Of a DNA stretch of 64,000 bases, positions 56,895-62,925 are shown in pieces. Source of the DNA: Aerococcus sanguinicola (GTDB lineage Bacteria > Bacillota > Bacilli > Lactobacillales > Aerococcaceae); contig NZ_VYWO01000002.1 of NCBI RefSeq assembly GCF_008726925.1, forward strand, positions 62,001-126,000. The letters are read 5' to 3'. The notes under the pieces were generated by a model that did not search any database, was not told the DNA's origin, and was given only the letters and a program-made list of their open reading frames with translations. How positions within the stretch are numbered: position 1 is the stretch's first letter; every line of letters begins with the position of its first letter. A program made the translations under genes and the position numbers.

Positions 56895-57677
56895 TTATAG
56901 GAAGAGTAAGACGCCGTTGACGATATTGAGGAGGATGACAGAGGCCGTGATGATGAGATAGGTCCGGTTGACGGCTTTGTTAGTCATGCGCTGGTTGAGG
57001 GCAGAACCGACATAGCCCCCGATTACGGCAGCGGGGAGGATGACGAGGAGGAAGCTGGTGGATTCTGCAGCGACACTGCCGGCCAGGATGATGCTGGTGA
57101 GTTTGGAGAGCTGGGAGAAGAAGATGGTGATGATGGAGTAGACGGTGGCCTGCTTGGTGGAAGCGCCGAAGAGGGCAATGAAGAGGGCTACGTTCATCGG
57201 CCCGCCACCAATTCCGAGCAGGGTCGAGAGGATACCTAGCCCGAGGGAGGCAAGGAAGAAGCTGAAGAGTCCGCCCAACCGGAGCTGCTTGCGCTCAGGG
57301 TCATAGGTGTACCAGATGGAGAGGCCCAGGGTGATCACGGTGATAATAATTTGAATGAGTTGGACCTTGTCGGGGTTGTTGTAGAGGGACATGAGGATAT
57401 TGAAGATGGTGTCCCCTAAGCGTCCCCCGATAATGGACCCCAAGGCGATGGCGAAGAGGCGCTGCCAGGAGATTTGGAAGCCACCGCGCACTTGTTTGAT
57501 AATGGACACGATGGACATGGTGAAGACTGCGGCGCTAGAGAAGAAGCCAATCACATTCAGGGGATGGGCGCCAATCGCATCTAGGGCAGGCTTGATAATG
57601 ACGCCGCCCCCCATGCCGGAAACAGCTCCGACGGTATTGGCGAAGAGGATAACTAAGAAATAAAGCAGATAAAGCAT
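56895..57677 (-). CDS. TSUP (TauE/SafE) family membrane transporter
   Basis: 260 residues, about eight membrane helices in two halves. ANTVGAVSGMGGGVIIKPAL near residue 13 and LSTLLGIGGGPMNVALFIAL near 145 are the paired signatures of the family, which moves sulfite, sulfonates or related anions. AGAAGG selects the ATG at 57677. It begins 13 bp after the formylglycine-generating enzyme, so the two share an operon. Export of sulfate or sulfite set free by a sulfatase is a reasonable inference. Confidence 0.88.
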   Translation of the reverse strand: MLYLLYFLVILFANTVGAVSGMGGGVIIKPALDAIGAHPLNVIGFFSSAAVFTMSIVSIIKQVRGGFQISWQRLFAIALGSIIGGRLGDTIFNILMSLYNNPDKVQLIQIIITVITLGLSIWYTYDPERKQLRLGGLFSFFLASLGLGILSTLLGIGGGPMNVALFIALFGASTKQATVYSIITIFFSQLSKLTSIILAGSVAAESTSFLLVILPAAVIGGYVGSALNQRMTNKAVNRTYLIITASVILLNIVNGVLLFL

Positions 57678-57690
57678 AACAACCTTCTTT

Positions 57691-58578
57691 CTAAATGGAT
57701 GTGCGGGATTGGGCACAGCGGAAACCTGTGTTAGAGGTGCTGGAGAGGGCATTGTTGGCATTACGGCCAGCAATCCGGTAGCGTTGGCAATAGGAATGGT
57801 GGCAGAGGAAGGACCCGCCTCTCAGGGCAAAGTCGGTGGTCTGGTCATAGCCTGAATAGGCCCGGGACCAGTCTTCAGCGGTCTTGTCCTGGAACTGGGT
57901 CAGCGGAATACGTCCCGGATTGCTGCACCACTCCCAGACATTGCCAATCATCTGGTAGAGACCGTAATCGTTGGGGGCGTAAGCCTTAGCCGGGGCTGTG
58001 CCGACATAGCCGTCCGCTGCTGTGTTCTCATTGGGGAAGTCGCCCTGCCAGACATTAGCCCAGTGCTTGCCCTCAGCCTCTAAGTCATTGCCCCAGGGAT
58101 AGGTTCGTCCATCCCGGTGGCCAGCTTGGGCAGCGTATTCCCACTCGGCTTCAGTCGGCAAGCGGAGGCCGGCCCACTGGCAGTAGGCCAGGGCATCGTT
58201 ATGGGAGACATGGACGACAGGGTGGTCCATCCGCCCTTCTAGAGTCGAGCCTGGGCCTTCTGGTTGCCGCCAGGAAGCTCCCGGCACCTCATGCCACCAG
58301 TCCGTTCCAGCAGTCAGCGGGTATTGGGCGCGCTTGTTTTCATCGATGAGCAGGAAGAAGACATTGGACGAGCCGTAACGTTCAGCATCCGTGACATAGG
58401 CTGTGTCCAGGAAGAAGGCTTGGAAGTCCTGGTTGGTTACCGTTTGGGCGCCGATAGCGAAATCTTCGACGTCGACTTCTATACTCGGGCCTTCCTGGTC
58501 GCGGTCGAAACCACAGCTCTTCTGGTCACTCCCCATGCGGAAAGTGCCACCCTTAATTGAAATCAGTTCATAAGACAT
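57691..58578 (-). CDS. Formylglycine-generating enzyme (sulfatase maturase)
   Basis: 295 residues of the FGE/SUMF1 family. GGTFRMGSD at the start, [19 protein letters not shown] near residue 120, [18 protein letters not shown] and NVWEWCSNP are typical. [19 protein letters not shown] has both Cys of the copper-binding catalytic pair (about Cys259 and Cys264, the spacing of human Cys336/Cys341). Many FGE-like proteins lack these, so this one should be a true oxygen-dependent maturase that turns a sulfatase Cys into formylglycine. No sulfatase is in the window. Confidence 0.88.
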   Translation of the reverse strand: MSYELISIKGGTFRMGSDQKSCGFDRDQEGPSIEVDVEDFAIGAQTVTNQDFQAFFLDTAYVTDAERYGSSNVFFLLIDENKRAQYPLTAGTDWWHEVPGASWRQPEGPGSTLEGRMDHPVVHVSHNDALAYCQWAGLRLPTEAEWEYAAQAGHRDGRTYPWGNDLEAEGKHWANVWQGDFPNENTAADGYVGTAPAKAYAPNDYGLYQMIGNVWEWCSNPGRIPLTQFQDKTAEDWSRAYSGYDQTTDFALRGGSFLCHHSYCQRYRIAGRNANNALSSTSNTGFRCAQSRTSI

Positions 58579-58670
58579 GGAGGTCCTCCTTTATCATGAT
58601 AAGTATCTAATCTAACTATAACATATTTTAAGGGCTAAGCTTTTTCTAAGGCTTAAAAGACGAGAAAAGA

Positions 58671-58699
58671 TTGACCTCAGTGCTGAAATCGCTTAAAGT
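58671..58699 (+). promoter_or_regulatory. Promoter of the DUF4430 lipoprotein gene
   Basis: TTGACC (58671-58676) and TAAAGT (58694-58699), 17 bp apart. Confidence 0.5.
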
Positions 58700-58729
58700 A
58701 ATAGTATTAGAATTCAAGGAGGATTTATC

Positions 58730-59149
58730 ATGAAGAAACAATGGCTCTTATTACTGACATCGGTGGCCCTGCTCGGTGCCTGCCAACAACCGGCCGACGA
58801 CAAGGCAGCTGACCAAAGCACGGCCCAGACCGAGGAACAAGCCAAACAAGAAGCGACCATTACGGTTCAACCCTTAGAAGGTGAAGCGGAAACTAAGCAG
58901 GTAAGCTTCCAAGAGGGTGACAAGGTGATGGATGTCTTGAAGGCTAACTTCGATGTGGAAGAGGACAAGGGCTTTGTGACATCTATCAATGATGTCAGCC
59001 AGGACGAAGGAAACAAAGTGTTCTGGATGTACTATGTGAATGGTGAAATGGCACCTAAGGGAGCAGACCAGACAGATCTTCAAGCAGGCGACAACGTTGA
59101 GTTTAAGCTCGAAAAAATAGAGACCGGATCTGAATCGGAAGCTGCTTAG
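58730..59149 (+). CDS. DUF4430 lipoprotein
   Basis: 139 residues. A lipoprotein signal with the lipobox LLGAC (Cys18) is followed by a low-complexity linker rich in Asp, Gln, Ala and Glu. The rest is a DUF4430 domain (GDKVMDVLKANFDVE, FVTSINDVSQDEGNKVFWMYY, VNGEMAPKGADQ), the transcobalamin-like C-terminal fold. Such proteins bind small ligands on the cell surface, sometimes cobalamin or folate-related, beside ECF transporters. None is adjacent here. AAGGAGG precedes the ATG. Confidence 0.82.
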   Translation: MKKQWLLLLTSVALLGACQQPADDKAADQSTAQTEEQAKQEATITVQPLEGEAETKQVSFQEGDKVMDVLKANFDVEEDKGFVTSINDVSQDEGNKVFWMYYVNGEMAPKGADQTDLQAGDNVEFKLEKIETGSESEAA

Positions 59150-59190
59150 GGAAATGCTTATTACAGATTGTGTTGGCGAGCATTCGTTCC

Positions 59191-59405
59191 GCTTTTGAAT
59201 TTGGTCCTTGAATGGTTAGTAGTTCGAGGACGGCTAGTGCCGTCTCGTACTTTATCCGTACGTCGCTTTGCTCCTACGGCTAAAGCAGCACCGGTTCGGG
59301 CCAGGGTCCCTCACCTAGCGAGCTTCAAAGGGATAGTACGGCTGCCGCCTACTATCCCTAATTCACATCGCTTACTTGTTCATGGCTAAGGACCAACTTC
59401 AAAGC
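59191..59405. repeat. 215-bp element with imperfect terminal inverted repeats
   Basis: GCTTTTGAATTTGGTCCTT at the left and the complement GCTTTGAAGTTGGTCCTT at the right match with one gap and one mismatch. The inside is GC-richer than its flanks and holds GACGGC-TAGT-GCCGTC and GGGATAGTA/TACTATCCC stems. No transposase and no credible ORF. It could be a MITE or a structured RNA. The remainder of the gap 59406-59660 holds only a terminator and AAGCCACA-type short repeats. Confidence 0.5.
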
Positions 59406-59511
59406 TCCACTACTGCTCAAAAATAGCTGATGCAAAAGCTATTCTATAATTACTAGTTATCAATATTTAAAAATAGAGAAAGAATAATATATAATACACA
59501 TAAAAAAGGAA

Positions 59512-59541
59512 TTCCCTCTGTCGTGAGGAAATTCCTTTTTA
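59512..59541. terminator. Terminator-like hairpin
   Basis: AAAAGGAATTCCCTC pairs with GAGGAAATTCCTTTT (one mismatch); A-run before and T-run after. Confidence 0.8.
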
Positions 59542-59660
59542 TTATGGGAGGAAGTAAGGGCTAGGCCAGCAAGCCACAAGCTCGGACTCTGTTTGAGGAT
59601 TGGCTCTCGTCAAGCCACAGATAAGCCTTTGTTTGTGTCTTCACCCGCTGGATTTAAAAA

Positions 59661-59714
59661 TCTGACTTTTTTTGACCAATAATCATTGACCTTTTCTGAC
59701 CAATTTGATATAAT
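59661..59714 (+). promoter_or_regulatory. Tandem CtsR boxes over a strong promoter
   Basis: On the minus strand GGTCAAAAAAAGTCAGA (59677-59661) and GGTCAGAAAAGGTCAAT (59701-59685) match the CtsR heptad repeat RGTCAAA-N3-RGTCAAA at 13 and 12 of 14 positions. The second covers the -35 TTGACC (59686-59691), which is 17 bp from TATAAT (59709-59714). This implies heat-shock control by CtsR. Confidence 0.75.
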
Positions 59715-59767
59715 AGTAAGTGAAGAGGGAAAGGATCCCTCGAGATGATGAAGAAAGGTGATTAATG

Positions 59768-60319
59768 ATGAAACGTTATACAGTAACTGCTGATGTGAAT
59801 AGTGAAAAATTTGGTCAAGGGACCTTGGTTGCTGAATTGAATGAAGATGATTTTATCCGCTATGCCAACCTTTCGGACCAAGAAAAATTAGACTTCCTGA
59901 AAGATAAGGGTGCCCGCTTCCAAGTTGATGTGAAGGACTTAGAAGACAAGGATGTTGCCAATTACAGCGTCAAGGCGAGTGAAGGAAGCTCACCTCGTCA
60001 AGCTTCAACGAGTCAACCCCAAGTGAGTCGGAAGATGCGGGTGAATGTGAATGGTCAAGATACCGGTTGGGTTGATGTGACCGAAGAAAACCAAGCCCAA
60101 TACGATGCGATGATGGACCGCTTCAACCAAATGCACCAACGCTTCAACCAAGAATTCAATAACTTCTTCCCAAGCTTCCGTCGGGGGAACTTCTTAGACC
60201 TAGGTCGTCCCTTCTTTGAAGGCTTGTCCGCTCCTGAAAGCCAAGAACAAGACCAAAGTTCAGAAGGCCAAGCAGAATCAGACAAGGAAGCCAGCGGAGA
60301 TAGCGAAAAAGATGAATAG
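59768..60319 (+). CDS. Putative CtsR-regulated stress protein of unknown family
   Basis: 183 residues. An N-terminal part (MKRYTVTADVNSEKFGQGTL) and a second beta-rich part near residue 88 (RKMRVNVNGQDTGWVDVT) precede a Phe/Asn/Gln/Met-rich stretch (MDRFNQMHQRFNQEFNNFF). The C-terminal tail is very acidic (from about residue 157). I recognise no known chaperone or protease. The promoter carries two CtsR boxes, otherwise found at clp genes, so a role in protein quality control is likely. AAAGGTG favours the second ATG of ATG ATG. A hairpin repeat starts inside its stop codon. Confidence 0.65.
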   Translation: MKRYTVTADVNSEKFGQGTLVAELNEDDFIRYANLSDQEKLDFLKDKGARFQVDVKDLEDKDVANYSVKASEGSSPRQASTSQPQVSRKMRVNVNGQDTGWVDVTEENQAQYDAMMDRFNQMHQRFNQEFNNFFPSFRRGNFLDLGRPFFEGLSAPESQEQDQSSEGQAESDKEASGDSEKDE

Positions 60320-60444
60320 GGTGTGAGAGGATGCGGGAGAAAGGGACCTCTGGAGTAAAAGGCCAGAGAAGGCTGAAAGCCTTCGACGGACTTTTGCGAA
60401 GAGGAGTCCTTTCTGCATCCTCGAACCCGACTACAGGGTGTGAG
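60319..60444 (+). repeat. Hairpin repeat, subfamily I, overlapping a stop codon
   Basis: GGGTGTGAG begins at the G of the TAG stop. Arms GAGGATGC/GCATCCTC, AGAAAGG/CCTTTCT, AAAAG/CTTTT and tip GAAGGCTGAAAGCCTTC pair. A 17-bp scrap of another unit follows (60445-60461). Confidence 0.88.
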
Positions 60445-60510
60445 CCCGACTATAGGGTGAGCAGAAACTTCTGTCACTGCAAAGCCAATTTGAATGACAT
60501 AAGTCTCAAT

Positions 60511-60550
60511 AAAGCTGGAGGCCAATATGCTTCCAGCTTTTTTGTTTTTC
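60511..60550 (+). terminator. Terminator after the CtsR-regulated gene
   Basis: AAAGCTGGA pairs with TTCCAGCTTT (one shifted base), then TTTGTTTTT. Confidence 0.8.
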
Positions 60551-60570
60551 CAGTAAGTCAGGTGTATAAT
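60542..60570 (+). promoter_or_regulatory. Promoter of the immunity-like gene
   Basis: TTGTTT (60542-60547) and TATAAT (60565-60570), 17 bp apart, nested in the T-run of the preceding terminator. Confidence 0.6.
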
Positions 60571-60599
60571 CACTGTAATTAATTGAGGAGGTGGCGCTT

Positions 60600-60890
60600 A
60601 TGGTAGCCTTGAAATGGTATGCAGGAGGCAAGGACCGCCGCAAACGAGCCATTGAATTGATCCAAGCGATTGAACCCAAATTAACGCCGGCACAAGCTGC
60701 CCTCAAGCAGGTGCTCGCCGATTATCTAGTAGAATTTCAGGAGAGTGGAACCTCGACCCCTTATATCCTGACCCGGTTGAATCTGGACTTGTCCAAGGCT
60801 TTGCGGGCAGACGGGCAGGTCATAGCGGAGGACCAGGAAGCCCTCTTGAAGGAATTATCTGCCCTGTCTCAGATTCGTTATGGTTATTGA
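60600..60890 (+). CDS. Bacteriocin immunity protein-like
   Basis: 96 residues. KWYAGGKDRRKRAIELIQAI at the start, PYILTRLNLDLSKAL near residue 60 and LKELSALSQIRYGY at the C-terminus fit the helical immunity proteins of lactic acid bacteria that end in IRYGY. They protect against class II bacteriocins by binding the mannose-PTS receptor complex. GAGGAGG selects the ATG at 60600. It is monocistronic and far from the bacteriocin genes, so it may be an orphan defence gene. Confidence 0.65.
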   Translation: MVALKWYAGGKDRRKRAIELIQAIEPKLTPAQAALKQVLADYLVEFQESGTSTPYILTRLNLDLSKALRADGQVIAEDQEALLKELSALSQIRYGY

Positions 60891-60908
60891 TGGCATTGTG
60901 TAAAAAAT

Positions 60909-60966
60909 GAAGAAAATCTCCTTTAAGCCTTGATTTATGGGGGAATCTTCTTTAATATAGGTTGGG
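60909..60966 (+). terminator. Terminator after the immunity-like gene
   Basis: GAAGA/TCTTC and TCTCC/GGGGA pair around a long loop; TTTAATAT follows. Confidence 0.55.
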
Positions 60967-61005
60967 TCTAGGGAAGACTTAGATAGCAGCGCACTTTGCT
61001 TGCTG

Positions 61006-61059
61006 AAGCACTTTATTTTTATGTCTAGCTAAGCGACATAAAAATGGGGTGCTTTTTAT
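61006..61059 (+). promoter_or_regulatory. Leader terminator (attenuator-like) before the MATE gene
   Basis: GCAC/GGTGC and ATTTTTATGTC/GACATAAAAAT pair, followed at once by TTTTTAT. The MATE ribosome site AAAGGAG starts only seven bases later. A second GCGCACTTT at 60990 repeats the 5' arm and could pair alternatively, as in an antiterminator. No known riboswitch class is recognised. Confidence 0.55.
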
Positions 61060-61081
61060 ACGGAGAAAGGAGACGGATCAA

Positions 61082-62425
61082 ATGCTAAAGAATTTTGTGC
61101 GTTATGTGAGTTTCGCTACTTTGAGTATGGTTGGGTATTCGCTCTTTGTCTTGGCGGATACCTTCTTCATTGCTCAGGGAATTGGGGGGCATGGTATTGC
61201 AGCCTTGAACCTGGTCTTGCCTGTAGTCCATGTGATTTCAGGCTTGGGTTGGATGTTTGGGGTAGGGGGAGCGACCCTCTTTACCATTCAGCGGTCACGC
61301 GGCCAGGTGCGACGGGCCCAGGAGCTCTTTTCTTTGACCGCTCTGGTGGCCGCTTTAGTGAGTCTCTTCATTGTAGCTGTCTGTTTCTTCTTCCGCGATC
61401 CTGTGCTTCAAGCTTTGGGGGCCTCGGGAGAGCTTTACCATTGGGCCAGAGATTATTTTGCGGTCTATACCCTCTTTACCCCGGCCTTTATCTTGAACTT
61501 TGTCATGGTGTCCTTCCTGCGTAATGATGGCGCGCCTCGCTTAGCCAGCATCGCCTTCTTGGCAGGGGGATTAGCTAATATTGTGCTCGATTATATCTTT
61601 ATCTTCCCTCTCCAATGGGGCTTGGCAGGGGCCGCTCTGGCGACTTGCTTCTCGCCGATTCTCTCTTTGGTCTTAGCAGTCGGCCACCTGCGCCGGGAAG
61701 AGAGCCAGTTGAAGTTTCGTCGCTTCCACTTCCAATGGCGCGACCTGGTGTCTGTTGTAGCGAACGGCTTATCTTCCTTTATGAATGAATTCTCCTCGGC
61801 TGTGGTCATGTTTGCCTTCAACCAGGTCTTATTGAGCCTAGCAGGCGACCTGGGGGTAACGGCCTATGCTATTATCGCGAACTTGAACATCATCATTATC
61901 GCCATCCTAACTGGGATTGGTCAGGGCTTCCAACCCTTGGTCAGCCAGTTCTATGGCGCGCGTGATGATTGCAGTGTTCAGGCTGTCTTCCGTCTGGCCC
62001 TAGTGACCTACCTGGTATTCGGTGGGCTCTGCTTAGTTATTGGCCAAGTGGGAGCGGATCCTCTCGTCAGCATCTTTAACAGCCAGGCAGATCCAGCCCT
62101 AGCCGCTATGGCAAGTTCTGGACTGCGACTCTATTTCTTATCTTATCCGCTGACCGCTGTGAATTTCTTTGTCATCTATTACGCAGTAGCCGTCAACGCA
62201 CCGCGCTCGTCCATGGTCGTCTCCCTCTTACGGGGTCTGGTCTTGATCGTGCCGTATCTCTTAGTGATGAGCCGAATTTGGGACCTAACTGGCGTTTGGC
62301 TGACCATGACCGCAGTAGAAGCCAGCACAGCCCTCATCTCCATTGCCCTGATCATCTATTACTACCGCCGCCTAACCGGTGAACAGAGCATCAAAATCTT
62401 CCGCCGGTTAAGAAGAAGGGTGTGA
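61082..62425 (+). CDS. MATE family efflux transporter
   Basis: 447 residues, twelve membrane helices in two similar halves. VRYVSFATLSMVGYSLFVLADTFFIAQGIG near the start, ALNLVLPVVHVISGLGWMFGVGG near residue 48 and IANLNIIIIAILTGIGQGFQPLVSQFYGA near 270 are typical of NorM/DinF-like cation-coupled drug exporters. AAAGGAG selects the ATG at 61082. The hairpin leader suggests attenuation. The stop lies inside the first bases of a hairpin repeat. Confidence 0.9.
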   Translation: MLKNFVRYVSFATLSMVGYSLFVLADTFFIAQGIGGHGIAALNLVLPVVHVISGLGWMFGVGGATLFTIQRSRGQVRRAQELFSLTALVAALVSLFIVAVCFFFRDPVLQALGASGELYHWARDYFAVYTLFTPAFILNFVMVSFLRNDGAPRLASIAFLAGGLANIVLDYIFIFPLQWGLAGAALATCFSPILSLVLAVGHLRREESQLKFRRFHFQWRDLVSVVANGLSSFMNEFSSAVVMFAFNQVLLSLAGDLGVTAYAIIANLNIIIIAILTGIGQGFQPLVSQFYGARDDCSVQAVFRLALVTYLVFGGLCLVIGQVGADPLVSIFNSQADPALAAMASSGLRLYFLSYPLTAVNFFVIYYAVAVNAPRSSMVVSLLRGLVLIVPYLLVMSRIWDLTGVWLTMTAVEASTALISIALIIYYYRRLTGEQSIKIFRRLRRRV

Positions 62426-62549
62426 GACTTGGCGTTTAGAAGCTTACCACTGGAGCACGAACGAAAAAGGGCAAGCCATGCTTGCACGTTTCGTTCGTGT
62501 GAAGTGGAGAAGCTTCTGCCAAGTCGAACCCGACTAAAAAGGGTGTGAA
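62418..62549 (+). repeat. Hairpin repeat, subfamily II, overlapping the MATE stop
   Basis: GGGTGTGAG contains the MATE TGA. Arms ACTTGGC/GCCAAGT, AGAAGCTT/AAGCTTCT, CCACT/AGTGG, ACGAACGAAA/TTTCGTTCGT and GCAAGC/GCTTGC pair. Tail CGAACCCGACTA. Confidence 0.9.
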
Positions 62550-62666
62550 GGCTGGCGGGAGAAATAGACCTCTGGAGCAAAGAGCCAGAGAAGACTGAAG
62601 GTCTTCGGCGGATCTTTGCGAAGAGGAGCCCTTTCTGCCAGCCTGAACCTGACTAAAGGGTGTGAG
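62541..62666 (+). repeat. Hairpin repeat, subfamily I, tandem with the previous one
   Basis: Outer arms GGCTGGC/GCCAGCC pair. The inner arms AGAAATAG and CCCTTTCT only partly pair, so this copy looks chimeric. It ends GGGTGTGAG, then AGGATGCAG, the start of a third, lost unit. Confidence 0.85.
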
Positions 62667-62754
62667 AGGATGCAGTCAATTTTCACTCAGGGGCTCTCAG
62701 TCTAGGCTGCCCAGGCGGCTTCAGCTGCTCTTATCCAACATTCACCCAGAGAGT

Positions 62755-62793
62755 GCTCCAAAAGTCCGGGCTGACTTTTGGAGCAGGTTTTTA
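62755..62793 (+). terminator. Terminator-like hairpin
   Basis: GCTCCAAAAGTC pairs perfectly with GACTTTTGGAGC; TTTTT five bases later. Confidence 0.75.
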
Positions 62794-62814
62794 AAGAATA
62801 GCTTGTATTTTGTA

Positions 62815-62848
62815 AAGAAGCCGGGACTTTTGTCTCAGCTTCTTTTAT
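62815..62848 (+). terminator. Terminator before the trehalose-type PTS gene
   Basis: AAGAAGC/GCTTCTT with GGGAC/GTCTC inside (one wobble), followed by TTATT. The gap 62667-62925 otherwise holds no gene. Confidence 0.65.
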
Positions 62849-62886
62849 TATGGGTTTCTTTTCTTGGTGGAAGGGTTTTCTTTGGG

Positions 62887-62907
62887 TATAATGGGTGTGA
62901 AACACAC
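62887..62907 (+). promoter_or_regulatory. -10 box and palindromic operator candidate of the PTS gene
   Basis: TATAAT (62887-62892) is followed by GTGTGAAACACAC (62895-62907), a perfect palindrome near the transcription start, where a repressor such as a TreR- or LacI-type protein could bind. The regulator gene is not seen. Confidence 0.45.
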
Positions 62908-62925
62908 GAGAGAAATGGAGGAGAC

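Noticed and set aside
59168..59389. 73-codon ORF inside the inverted-repeat element
   Set aside because: No ribosome site, Arg/Pro-rich composition typical of a GC-rich stem region, and it lies wholly within a repeat.
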